A DNA stretch of 64,000 bases from Acidimicrobiales bacterium (lineage in GTDB: Bacteria > Actinomycetota > Acidimicrobiia > Acidimicrobiales > MedAcidi-G1): contig JASLKK010000003.1 of NCBI GenBank assembly GCA_030747595.1, positions 60,156 to 124,155 on the forward strand, written 5' to 3'. Positions 54,323-62,682 of the stretch are shown one piece after another; position 1 is the stretch's first letter, and every line of letters begins with the position of its first letter. The notes beneath the pieces were generated by a model. The model was not told the DNA's origin, made no database searches, and saw only the letters and a program-made list of their open reading frames with translations. The translations under genes were made by a program, and so were the position numbers.

Positions 54323-54709
54323 ATGCCGATGCGTGAGGACTGCAAACACTTCGAGAGCCGGAGCTACCCCAACGGGGACACGGTCCGGAAGTGCAACCTT
54401 GACCTCGCTCCCGAAGCTCCCTGGCGGTGCCCCGACGACTGCCCGTCGTTCACCAAGCGTCGTCTGGACGTCAACTGGAGTCACGGCAGCCTCGTGACCC
54501 CTGAGACACCGGACGAGCCGGTCGGTCTCGGCGATGACGACAGCATCGCAGCATTGCTGGATGCGGCCGAGGACATCATCAACGAGGCGGGTCCCCGGGT
54601 GATGGCTGACCTGGACGCCGAAAAGGCGAAGAAGGAGCGTTGGCGTCGCCTCAAGGGCGGTGGCAGGGCTGGAGGCAAGCCCGGCCGAAAGGGTCGCCGC
54701 CGGAAGTAA
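54323..54709 (+). CDS. Small cysteine-containing hypothetical protein
   Basis: 128 residues (ATG 54323, or 54329 at 'MREDCKHF'). N-terminal half has Cys7, Cys24, Cys36 and Cys40 in 'DCKHF', 'VRKCNLDLAP' and 'WRCPDDCPSF', a possible four-cysteine zinc or Fe-S site. Middle acidic, C-terminus very basic ('RLKGGGRAGGKPGRKGRRRK'), which suggests nucleic-acid contact. No family recognised. Between sufB and phoH on the same strand; the 82-bp gap before it holds no clear signal. Confidence 0.72.
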   Translation: MPMREDCKHFESRSYPNGDTVRKCNLDLAPEAPWRCPDDCPSFTKRRLDVNWSHGSLVTPETPDEPVGLGDDDSIAALLDAAEDIINEAGPRVMADLDAEKAKKERWRRLKGGGRAGGKPGRKGRRRK

Positions 54710-54880
54710 CGGCCCTCCATCCTGTACGGGAGGGTGTTTCGGCCTGCCTGGAAACGACCGGAGCCATCTCCGCCGCGAAACCCGCAGCATTACCCTCATC
54801 CACCGTCATGGCCGGAGAGTGGGCCCAGCCGATCGGGGAACTGGTGCGAGGATCCGGCGGCGATACCCTGTGGGTCTCCC

Positions 54881-55906
54881 ATGGAGTCGACCACGCTCAC
54901 CGTCAACATCCCCGGCAACGATCTGATGCCGGACCTGGTAGGGGAGCGGGACGTCCTGCTCCGCCGGGTCGAGGGGGCGTTCCCCGGTTCGGCCATTCAT
55001 GTCCGGGGCAACCAGATCACCATCGACGGAGCCCACGCAGCCACCGTCGGGACGGTGTTCGACGAAATGGTGGCATTGCTCCAGCAGGGCCTGACCATTG
55101 ACGAGAGAACGTTGGACCGCACGATCGACATGGTGCGAGCTGACGAACGGCCATCGGAGGTCCTGACCACCGAGATCTTCCGGACCTCACGTGGCAAGCC
55201 GGTCCGCCCCCGGTCGGCGGGCCAGAAGCGCTACGTCGAGGCAGTGGCCGACGGAATCATCACCTTCGGCATCGGTCCGGCGGGAACCGGCAAGAGTTGG
55301 TTGGCCGTCGCCATGGCGATCCGGTCCCTCCAGGCGGGGCAGGTTGACAGGATCGTCCTGACCCGCCCACTGGTCGAGGCAGGAGAGCGGGTGGGCTTCC
55401 TCCCCGGCGACCTGATGGCCAAGGTCGACCCCTACCTTCGGCCCCTCTACGACGCCCTGTTCGACATGGTCGACACCGAGACGGCTGAACGTCTGGTGGA
55501 TCGTGGACAAGTCGAGGTGGCCCCGCTGGCCTTCATGCGTGGCCGCACCCTGAACAACAGCTTCATCATCCTCGACGAGGCTCAGAACACAACTCCCGAA
55601 CAGATGAAGATGTTTCTCACCAGGGTGGGCTTCGGGTCACGGGTGGTGGTGACCGGCGACATCAGCCAGGTCGATGTGCCCGGTGGACGGAGTGGGTTGC
55701 TCGACCTGGAACGGATGCTGACCGGAATCGACGGACTGTCGTTCGTCCATTTGGGTGCCCGTGACGTGGTCCGCCACCGCATCGTGCAGGACATCGTCGA
55801 GGCCTATGAGCATGAGGCCGGCCTGCGAGAAGCTGACGACCGCGGTGACGGAGTCGGCGCAGGTGCCGAGCCAGGAGACGACGTCAGCGACGGGTCGTCC
55901 CATTGA
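54881..55906 (+). CDS. PhoH-family ATPase (PhoL type)
   Basis: 341 residues from ATG 54881; the upstream extension to 54734 is not conserved. Walker A 'GIGPAGTGKSWLAVAMAI' near residue 130, 'IVLTRPLVEAGERVGFLPGD' near 155, Walker B 'FIILDEAQNTTPEQMKMFL' near 225 and 'VTGDISQVDVPGG' near 250. The N-terminal region (1-90) has an R3H/KH-like segment. Associated with ribosome and RNA quality control, together with YbeY. Overlaps ybeY by 4 bases. Confidence 0.94.
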   Translation: MESTTLTVNIPGNDLMPDLVGERDVLLRRVEGAFPGSAIHVRGNQITIDGAHAATVGTVFDEMVALLQQGLTIDERTLDRTIDMVRADERPSEVLTTEIFRTSRGKPVRPRSAGQKRYVEAVADGIITFGIGPAGTGKSWLAVAMAIRSLQAGQVDRIVLTRPLVEAGERVGFLPGDLMAKVDPYLRPLYDALFDMVDTETAERLVDRGQVEVAPLAFMRGRTLNNSFIILDEAQNTTPEQMKMFLTRVGFGSRVVVTGDISQVDVPGGRSGLLDLERMLTGIDGLSFVHLGARDVVRHRIVQDIVEAYEHEAGLREADDRGDGVGAGAEPGDDVSDGSSH

Positions 55907-56424
55907 AGAGCGGAACCCAGGGTTCCGGAGTGGCCGGTTCGCCGACGGTAATCGTGGACGACGAGCGGGCCTACCCGGTCGACACCGCTGACTGTCGGGC
56001 ACTGGTCGCCGACGTGCTGGATCATGAGGGCTTGGGTGGGAGCGACCTTGAGGTCCACGTACACCTCGTGGACGCGGAACCGATGGCTGTGTTGAACGCT
56101 GAGCACATGGGCGGCGAGGGCCCTACCGACGTGTTGTCCTTCCCGCTGGAAGATCCGGAGGACCTGGCTCCGTCCACGACCGATCGGTCGGGCGCGCCGC
56201 TCCTCTTGGGGGACATCGTGTTGTGCCCCGCGGTTGCCGAGCGACAGGCCGCGAAATACGCGTGCGACTACGAAACCGAGATTGCCCTCCTGTTGGTCCA
56301 CGGGGTGCTCCACCTGCTTGGCCACGACCATGGGGAACCGGGCGAGGAAGCCGTCATGCAGGAGCGGGAGCGTGCCCACCTGGCCCGGCACGGGATGGTC
56401 GCCCGCCGAGAGGACCGTTCGTGA
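55903..56424 (+). CDS. ybeY: Endoribonuclease YbeY
   Basis: 173 residues from TTG 55903 (overlap TTGA with the previous stop); GTG 55930 is an alternative start nine codons later. Zinc-binding HGxLHLxGxDH motif in 'LVHGVLHLLGHDHGEPGEE' near residue 135, preceded by 'MGGEGPTDVLSFPLEDPE' near 70. Processes rRNA 3' ends and takes part in ribosome quality control. Lies in the conserved phoH-ybeY-corC-era order. Confidence 0.95.
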   Translation: MKSGTQGSGVAGSPTVIVDDERAYPVDTADCRALVADVLDHEGLGGSDLEVHVHLVDAEPMAVLNAEHMGGEGPTDVLSFPLEDPEDLAPSTTDRSGAPLLLGDIVLCPAVAERQAAKYACDYETEIALLLVHGVLHLLGHDHGEPGEEAVMQERERAHLARHGMVARREDRS

Positions 56425-57737
56425 GCCTCGGATTGGCTCTCCTGCTGGTGGTGGCCCTGACTGCCATCTCGGGACTGCTAGTCGTCGTGGAGACGGGAAT
56501 CCTGCACATCCGACGGTCCCGGGCCGAGGTACTCGTGGAGCGGCTCGCTGAGCGGGAACCGACATCTAACGGTGCTCCCGGGAGGGAACCGACCGGACCA
56601 TCAGACGCCGAGGCGCTGCCCGAACTCCTTGAGGATCGGGTCCGCTCCTTGGGCGTGGTCCTACTCCTTGTGATGGCCTGTCGGATGTCGGCCGCCGGAA
56701 CCCTCGCAGTGGTCGTCGCCGACCGCTCCGGCGGAGGCTGGGCCTTCGTGTCGGTGGCCGCACTGCTCATAGCGGGCTTTGTCCTGGTCGACGTGCTGCC
56801 CCGTACCGTTGCCCTTCGGTCTCTGGATCGTGTGGTCATCAGTTCGGCATCGGTGGTGACTCACCTCTCCACGTTCGCCCCGCTGCGTTGGTTGGCCGAC
56901 GTTCTGGTCTCGACAGCCGAGCACCTCCTGCCACGCTCGCTGCGAACCAGTGCCCCGACGGTGTCCGAGAAAGAGTTGATGGCGGTAGCCGATCGGGCGT
57001 TGGCATCTGAGGCCATCGATGCCGAGGAACACGAATTGATCGAGTCGGTGATCGCCTTCGGAGACCGCCTGGTCCGTGAGGTGATGGTGCCCCGACCCGA
57101 TATGGGGTGCATTGGGTCCGACCTGACGGTGGCTGGGGCCATGGCCGAGGTTGCCCGCAACGGCCATAGCCGGACCCCGGTGAGCGGCACGGGAATTGAC
57201 GACATCGTGGGCGTGGTCCACGCCAAGGACCTGATGCGGGCCCATCTGGACGGCCGCGACGAGGAACCGATCGGTTCTCTGGCCCGGTCACCGAGATTCG
57301 TGCCTGAGACCAAGCAGGCCGATGACCTATTGCGCGAAATGCAGGCGGGCCGCTTCCACCTGGCGATCGTGGTCGACGAGTACGGGGGAACCGCCGGTCT
57401 AGTGACCATGGAGGACCTACTCGAGGAGGTGGTCGGCGAGATCGTCGATGAGTTCGACGAGGAGGAACCCCTGTCCCAGCCGGTAGCTGGTGGCGGGATC
57501 CGGGTCCACGGCCGCATGCCGATCGACGAGTTGGACGAACTCCTGGGAGGCAGCCTGCCTGTTGGGGACTGGGACACCGTGGGTGGTCTGATCTTCGATG
57601 CGTTGGGCCATGTGCCCGTGGTGGGCGAGGCCGTGGTGGTGGCCGGGCGCCGGTTCGGGGTGGAGCAGGTCGTGGGGCGTCGGATCACCCGGGTTCGCAT
57701 CGGGGCACCGGAGGTCGAGACCGGGACGCCGACATGA
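56421..57737 (+). CDS. CorC/HlyC-type membrane protein (DUF21-CBS-CorC)
   Basis: 438 residues from GTG 56421 (GTGA overlap with ybeY stop); the longer frame upstream lies within ybeY. Residues ~1-180 are a DUF21 domain with four membrane helices, ~200-320 a CBS pair ('REVMVPRPDMGCIGSDLTVA', 'IVGVVHAKDLMRAH', 'EYGGTAGLVTMEDLLEEVVG') and ~345-430 a CorC_HlyC domain ('DWDTVGGLIFDALGHVPVVG'). Implicated in divalent cation (Mg/Co) efflux or homeostasis. Confidence 0.92.
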   Translation: MSLGLALLLVVALTAISGLLVVVETGILHIRRSRAEVLVERLAEREPTSNGAPGREPTGPSDAEALPELLEDRVRSLGVVLLLVMACRMSAAGTLAVVVADRSGGGWAFVSVAALLIAGFVLVDVLPRTVALRSLDRVVISSASVVTHLSTFAPLRWLADVLVSTAEHLLPRSLRTSAPTVSEKELMAVADRALASEAIDAEEHELIESVIAFGDRLVREVMVPRPDMGCIGSDLTVAGAMAEVARNGHSRTPVSGTGIDDIVGVVHAKDLMRAHLDGRDEEPIGSLARSPRFVPETKQADDLLREMQAGRFHLAIVVDEYGGTAGLVTMEDLLEEVVGEIVDEFDEEEPLSQPVAGGGIRVHGRMPIDELDELLGGSLPVGDWDTVGGLIFDALGHVPVVGEAVVVAGRRFGVEQVVGRRITRVRIGAPEVETGTPT

Positions 57738-58603
57738 CGTCCATGATGCATTCGGGTGATGGACACCGGTCAGGCTTCGTGACCCTGGTCGGGCGACCCA
57801 ATGTCGGGAAGTCGACGCTGTTGAACCGGATCCTGGGCCAGAAGGTCACCATTGTTTCCGACAAGCCACAGACCACGCGAACCGAGGTCCGTGGGGTGTT
57901 GACCCGCCCGGGCGTGCAGGCCGTGTTCTGTGACACGCCGGGGATCCACAAGCCCCACACGCTGTTGGGCGAGCGTCTCAACCACACCGCTCGTTCGGCG
58001 TTGGCCGACATGGACGTCGTGTTGTTCCTGGTGGAGGCCGACGGACCGATCGGGAGGGGCGACGCCTTCATCGCCGGCGGTCTGCCCAAGGACCGGACCG
58101 TATTGGTGGTGAACAAGGTCGACCGGGTGGGTCGGGATCGGATCGCCGAACAGCTAATCGTCGCCTCGGGCTTCGAGTTTGACCAGTACTTCCCGATCTC
58201 GGCCCGGGATGGTGAGGGCGTGGACGATCTCCGGGACCACGTCCTGGGGCGTCTTCCCGAGGGGCCGCAGTACTACCCACAGGACATGGTCACCGATGTA
58301 CCCGAGGCGTTCTGGGTGGCTGAACTGGTCCGTGAGCAGTTGCTGGCCATCGTGAAGGAGGAACTGCCGCACTCCATCGCCACCCGGGTCACCGAGTGGG
58401 AATGGCCACGGGTTCGTTGCGAGATCCTTGTGGAACGTGATTCCCAGAAGGGGATCGTGATCGGAAAAAAGGGGGCCGTCCTAAAGGCTGTTGGCACGGC
58501 AGCCCGGGCCCAGATGCTCGAGGGTGCTTTCCTCGAGTTGGTGGTCCGTGTCGACAAGGGCTGGCAGAAGCGCCCCAAGGCCCTTGACCGGCTGGGCTAC
58601 TGA
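57734..58603 (+). CDS. era: GTPase Era
   Basis: 289 residues. G1 'GRPNVGKST' near residue 20, G2 'TTRTEV' near 47, G3 'DTPGIHKPHT' near 67, G4 'NKVDRV' near 128 and G5 'ISARDGEGVDDL' near 155, then a C-terminal KH domain with 'VIGKKGAVLKAVGTAARAQM' near 245. Needed for 16S rRNA maturation and 30S assembly. ATG overlaps the corC stop by 4 bases. Confidence 0.97.
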   Translation: MTSMMHSGDGHRSGFVTLVGRPNVGKSTLLNRILGQKVTIVSDKPQTTRTEVRGVLTRPGVQAVFCDTPGIHKPHTLLGERLNHTARSALADMDVVLFLVEADGPIGRGDAFIAGGLPKDRTVLVVNKVDRVGRDRIAEQLIVASGFEFDQYFPISARDGEGVDDLRDHVLGRLPEGPQYYPQDMVTDVPEAFWVAELVREQLLAIVKEELPHSIATRVTEWEWPRVRCEILVERDSQKGIVIGKKGAVLKAVGTAARAQMLEGAFLELVVRVDKGWQKRPKALDRLGY

Positions 58604-58621
58604 GACCGATCGAACTGTGGG

Positions 58622-60574
58622 TCAGTCCACCAGTCGAGCCAGAAAGTCCAACGCCTCGTCCCGGTCGCCGGTTCGGGGCATGTCCGGTAGAGCCTCGAGC
58701 AGGTCCCACCGATAGGACCTGTTGGCGGCCAGTCGTCGATCCAGGACCGCCACCATGCCCCGGTCGGTGATGCTTCGGATCAGCCGGCCCGCCCCCTGAG
58801 CAAGGTCGGTGGCGGCCAGGGGAAGGTCGATCTGGCGGAAGGCTTCACGTTCGCCCACGAGGTCGCGTCGGGCGCTGAGGAGAGGGTCGTCGGGGCGCGG
58901 GAACGGGATCCGATCGATCACGACCAGCGAGAGGCTCGGGCCCGGCACGTCGATGCCGTGCCAAAGGCCCTTGGTGCCGAACAGGCAGGAGGACTCGTCG
59001 TCGGCAAACTCAGCCATCAGAAGCGGGCGCGGCATGTCGTCCTGATGCAGGATCCGCCATTGCAGCCGCTCCCGCAACTCCTCGACGGCGGCGTCCAGTG
59101 CCCGGCGGCTGGTGAAGAGGGCGAGGGTCCGTCCGCCGGTTGCGTTGACCAGGAGTTCAATCTCGTCGTAGCAGGCCGTCAGATAGCCCTCGTCCCGGGG
59201 TTCAGGCATGGAGGTCGCGCAGTAGAGCATCGACTGGTTGGCGAAGTCGAACGGACTACCCACGTCCTCGTAGCGGTGGTCGTGCCTGTCCAGTCCAAGC
59301 CGGATCGGAAGGTTGGCCGGGACGGTGGCACTGGTGAGGATCACCGTCCGTTCCTGCCAGAGACGTTCGTGCAGGACGGTGGCCACGTCGATCGGTGCCA
59401 CCTGGAGGCTGGGACGTCCGACTGTGCCTTCCGTCCAGGCAACCTTCAGTCCCGGAATGGGTCCACCCTCTAGGTCCAGGGCCGCTCGGACGTCGTCGGT
59501 CAACGTCTCCAGGGAGCGAAGTGCCCGTTCCCGACGGGGACCAACATCGCCCGGCCCGTCCTTGGGTAGCCCGAGTAGTTCGGTACGGAGCGCACCGAGA
59601 CGGGTCTCGGCCAGGCGGAGGGCCGCAGCGACCTCAGCTGACGCCGCGGGAACAAGTCGAGTGCCGAGATGTCCACCGAGAGCGTCGTCAAGTTGGCTGG
59701 CCATGTTGGACACGTCGGCCACCGCGGTCGATCGGGTGAGAATGGCCCTGGCCCGTTGGACGAGTCCCTGGAAGCGACCCGATCGGAGTTCGAAGCCGAC
59801 AGCCCGCGCCAGGATGTCCTCGGTCTGGTGGGCCTCGTCGAGGATGGCCACGTCGTGCTCGGGGAGGATCGCCCCCTCGCTGGCCACATCGATCCCGTAG
59901 AGGTGGAGGTTGGTCACCACCACATCGGAGAAGGCGGCAGCGGCTCGGGCGTCCTCGGCGAAGCAGTCATCACCGCTGGGACATCGTGCCGCCCCGGGAC
60001 ACTCGGTTGATCCGACACTGACCGCCGACCAGGTCGCAGGTGACGGCTCCATCGGCAGGTCGGACCGGTCGCCGGTGGAAGTCTCCTGAGCCCAGGCAGC
60101 GATAGTGGCCAGGTCCTCGACGTCGGCCGTCTCGGCCAACCCGTCGAGTTGCTGCTGGTCACCAGCGGTGGTCGTCGCCAGTTCGTTCAGCCGCTGCCTG
60201 CACAAGTAGTTCGAGCGTCCCTTGAGGACCGAGAACGAAAACGAACGACCAAGATGCGGCACCAGGTGCTCCTGAAGGAAGGGCAGGTCCTTGGTGGCCA
60301 GCTGATCCTGGAGAGCCTTGGTGGCTGTTGCCACCACCGTGGTGCGGCCAGAGATGATGGCCGGAACGAGGTAGGCCAGCGACTTACCTGTTCCGGTTCC
60401 TGCCCGGATCACCAGGTGTGAGCCCGACTCGATGGTCTCGGCGACTCGGCGCGCCATGGCCTCCTGGCCGGGCCGACGCTCACCGCCACCGGGGAGGGCC
60501 CCGCAGACCTCTTCGAGGGCAATGGCCGACACTTCAGCCGGCCTCATTTCCGCTCCGCCGCTCGACTCGCCCAT
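58622..60574 (-). CDS. DinG-family ATP-dependent DNA helicase (XPD-like)
   Basis: 650 residues from ATG 60574 (60547 alternative). Walker A 'IRAGTGTGKSLAYLVPAIIS' near residue 55, Fe-S domain cysteines in 'NYLCRQRLNEL' and 'CPGAARCPSGDDCFAED' near 185-205, DEAH box 'VAILDEAHQTEDIL' near 238, and helicase motifs 'SSCLFGTKGLWHGIDVPG' and 'LAQGAGRLIRSITDRGMVA' near 560-620. Unwinds DNA 5'-3' in repair; the extra ~150 codons upstream lie inside uppS and are rejected. Convergent with era (18 bp gap) and divergent from uppS. Confidence 0.94.
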   Translation of the reverse strand: MGESSGGAEMRPAEVSAIALEEVCGALPGGGERRPGQEAMARRVAETIESGSHLVIRAGTGTGKSLAYLVPAIISGRTTVVATATKALQDQLATKDLPFLQEHLVPHLGRSFSFSVLKGRSNYLCRQRLNELATTTAGDQQQLDGLAETADVEDLATIAAWAQETSTGDRSDLPMEPSPATWSAVSVGSTECPGAARCPSGDDCFAEDARAAAAFSDVVVTNLHLYGIDVASEGAILPEHDVAILDEAHQTEDILARAVGFELRSGRFQGLVQRARAILTRSTAVADVSNMASQLDDALGGHLGTRLVPAASAEVAAALRLAETRLGALRTELLGLPKDGPGDVGPRRERALRSLETLTDDVRAALDLEGGPIPGLKVAWTEGTVGRPSLQVAPIDVATVLHERLWQERTVILTSATVPANLPIRLGLDRHDHRYEDVGSPFDFANQSMLYCATSMPEPRDEGYLTACYDEIELLVNATGGRTLALFTSRRALDAAVEELRERLQWRILHQDDMPRPLLMAEFADDESSCLFGTKGLWHGIDVPGPSLSLVVIDRIPFPRPDDPLLSARRDLVGEREAFRQIDLPLAATDLAQGAGRLIRSITDRGMVAVLDRRLAANRSYRWDLLEALPDMPRTGDRDEALDFLARLVD

Positions 60575-60632
60575 CGTCGCCGAGGCTAGGCCCGGCCACT
60601 CAGCGTGGAGGGGCGCGGGTAGTTTCGTCGGT

Positions 60633-61364
60633 GTGCTCCCCTCGGACCTGGATCGCTCGCGGATCCCGAACCACATTGCGTGCGTCATGGATGGCAACGG
60701 CCGGTGGGCCGAGCAGCGGGGCCTTCCCCGCACCGATGGCCATACGGCTGGCGAGCAGGCCCTCTTCGAGGTCCTAGATGGTGCTGACGAACTCGGGGTG
60801 GGTTGGTTCACCGTGTACGCCTTCTCGACGGAGAACTGGCGGCGCCCGGTCGAAGAGGTGGAGTTTCTGCTGCGGTTCAACGAGGAGATCATGCTCGGCC
60901 GCCAGGAGGAACTCCATGAACGGAACATCCGCATCCGGTTCATCGGTCGGAGGGACCGACGGGTACCCCGACGCCTCGTCAAAAGGATGGAGGAGGCCGC
61001 CGCCCTCACCCGGGACAACACCGGCCTGACCTTCACCATTGCCTTCAACTACGGCGGTCGGGCCGAGTTGGTCGACGCCGTGCAGCGGATCGTCGACGCC
61101 GGCACGAAACGAGTCTCCGAGAAGACCATCGCACGCAACCTCTACGACCCCGAGATGCCCGACCCGGACCTCGTCATCAGAACGTCGGGGGAGTACCGCG
61201 TGTCGAACTTCCTCCTCTGGGAGCTGGCCTACAGCGAGCTCGTGTTCAGCAATGCGCTGTGGCCTGATTTCCGGCGAGAGCATCTCTATGCGGCAATCAA
61301 GGAGTTCCAGGACCGGCATCGCCGTTACGGCGGCATCGCCGATCCGGACGAGTCAATCGGGTGA
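60633..61364 (+). CDS. uppS: Isoprenyl (undecaprenyl/decaprenyl) diphosphate synthase
   Basis: 243 residues from GTG 60633. 'IPNHIACVMDGNGRWAEQRG' with catalytic Asp near residue 19, 'GVGWFTVYAFSTENWRRPVE' near 65, 'FTIAFNYGGRAELVDA' near 138 and 'PDPDLVIRTSGEYRVSNFLL' near 185. Makes the cis-polyprenyl diphosphate carrier for cell wall. Upstream frame to 60432 overlaps dinG. Start is 58 bases from the dinG start, so both share a tiny divergent promoter region. Confidence 0.96.
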   Translation: MLPSDLDRSRIPNHIACVMDGNGRWAEQRGLPRTDGHTAGEQALFEVLDGADELGVGWFTVYAFSTENWRRPVEEVEFLLRFNEEIMLGRQEELHERNIRIRFIGRRDRRVPRRLVKRMEEAAALTRDNTGLTFTIAFNYGGRAELVDAVQRIVDAGTKRVSEKTIARNLYDPEMPDPDLVIRTSGEYRVSNFLLWELAYSELVFSNALWPDFRREHLYAAIKEFQDRHRRYGGIADPDESIG

Positions 61365-62080
61365 GCCTGTACCGGGACGACGGTGTGGTGCTGCGGACGT
61401 GGCGCCTCGGCGAGGCCGACCGCATCATCGTCCTACTGACCGCTGAGCACGGAAAGGTCCGTGCGGTGGCCAAGGGAGTCCGAAAGACCCGATCGAAGTT
61501 CGGTGGGCGTCTGGAGCCGACCAGCCACGTGGCCGTCCAGCTTCACCGGGGTCGGGGCGATCTCGACATTGTCACCCAGGCCGAGACGATCGACCGTTTC
61601 GAGGGGCTTCGCCTCGATGCCGAGAGGTTTGCCGACGCGTCGTCGCTGCTAGAGGTCATCGACGTGGTGGCGCCCGACCGTGAGGCCGACCGAGACCGTT
61701 ACCGGATGCTGGTCGGCGCCCTGCGGACCCTCGACGAACGACCGGCGGCCCTGGTGGTGCCGGCCTTCCTACTGAAGTTGCTGGCCCACGAAGGTCTGGC
61801 TCCAGAGTTGGACAGGTGTGTCCGTTGTGGAGTCGACGACCCGCTGGTGGCAGTGGACATCGGTGAAGGTGGAGTGCTCTGCCCCGACTGCCGGCGTGGC
61901 CGTGCCGTGTCGTCCTCGGCCATCGCGGTCATGCGGGCGGTGCTGGGTGGTGGGCTGTCCGGCGCACTGGCTGTCACCGATCCGGCAGTGTGCGCCGAGG
62001 TTGACGGGGTGGCCACATCAGCTGTGGAGTACCACCTGGAGCGCCGGCTGCGGTCCCGTCGGGTCCTGGACGGGAGTTAG
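61361..62080 (+). CDS. recO: DNA repair protein RecO
   Basis: 239 residues from GTG 61361 (GTGA overlap with uppS). N-terminal OB-fold with 'SLYRDDGVVLRTWRLGEADR' and 'KGVRKTRSKFGGRLEP' near residue 40; helical domain; zinc finger CxxC...CxxC 'CVRCGVDDPL' and 'CPDCRRGR' near 150-170. Loads RecA in RecFOR recombination. Convergent with the RDD gene, with 4-base stop overlap. Confidence 0.95.
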   Translation: MSLYRDDGVVLRTWRLGEADRIIVLLTAEHGKVRAVAKGVRKTRSKFGGRLEPTSHVAVQLHRGRGDLDIVTQAETIDRFEGLRLDAERFADASSLLEVIDVVAPDREADRDRYRMLVGALRTLDERPAALVVPAFLLKLLAHEGLAPELDRCVRCGVDDPLVAVDIGEGGVLCPDCRRGRAVSSSAIAVMRAVLGGGLSGALAVTDPAVCAEVDGVATSAVEYHLERRLRSRRVLDGS

Positions 62081-62631
62081 TCCACGAAGGGTCCGCTGCT
62101 CCCGTCTTCCCCGGAAGGGGTGGCATCATCGGACAGCACCTGCTGGGTCGTCTCGAGACTCGGAATGACGATGGGTTCACCGATCCAGCCCCGGTCGACG
62201 ACCACCGTTCCGGCCAGTCGGTCCCCGAGGCGCCGATGACCTCGGCTGGCCAGCATCATCCCGGCCTCGATGACCGGGATGAACGGCACGGGGATGATCC
62301 ACGGAAGGGTTCGGCCCGCGGCGCCCCGGAAACCCGGTAGGCCACCGTCGATCCGGCGAACCACCCGGAGTCCGGTCACCGCCTTACCTACGCTGAACCC
62401 GGTGGTCATGGTCAGCGCCACGTGGTTCAGGACCATCAACACGGTCACGGTCCAGATGACCGACGGGTTGATGGACAGCCCGTCGTCGGAGTTGAACGCC
62501 ACGTCACCACGATGCACGAGCAGGACGACGATGGCCATGAACAGGTTGTCGAGCAGCCAGGAGATGATCCGGCGACCGATCACCGCTGTCGGATCAATTC
62601 CCGGCGATCGGAAGCGGTCAGAGATACCCAT
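62077..62631 (-). CDS. RDD family integral membrane protein
   Basis: 184 residues. 'VIGRRIISWLLDNLFMAIVV' near residue 18 carries the Arg/Asp pair that names RDD; further membrane helices at ~55-75 and 115-135, and 'SVGKAVTGLRVVRRIDGGLP' near 82 is the other family block. C-terminal ~40 residues acidic and unstructured. Function is not known; some members are transport-related. Stop TAA overlaps the recO stop. Confidence 0.85.
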   Translation of the reverse strand: MGISDRFRSPGIDPTAVIGRRIISWLLDNLFMAIVVLLVHRGDVAFNSDDGLSINPSVIWTVTVLMVLNHVALTMTTGFSVGKAVTGLRVVRRIDGGLPGFRGAAGRTLPWIIPVPFIPVIEAGMMLASRGHRRLGDRLAGTVVVDRGWIGEPIVIPSLETTQQVLSDDATPSGEDGSSGPFVD

Positions 62632-62682
62632 GGGTTCAGTCTGGCCCCGTGACGGCGAACCGCGTCGCTACCCTGCCTTCTC

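Noticed and set aside
58622..61048. Extended 808-codon version of DinG
   Set aside because: The additional N-terminal part is the antisense of uppS and has no helicase similarity.
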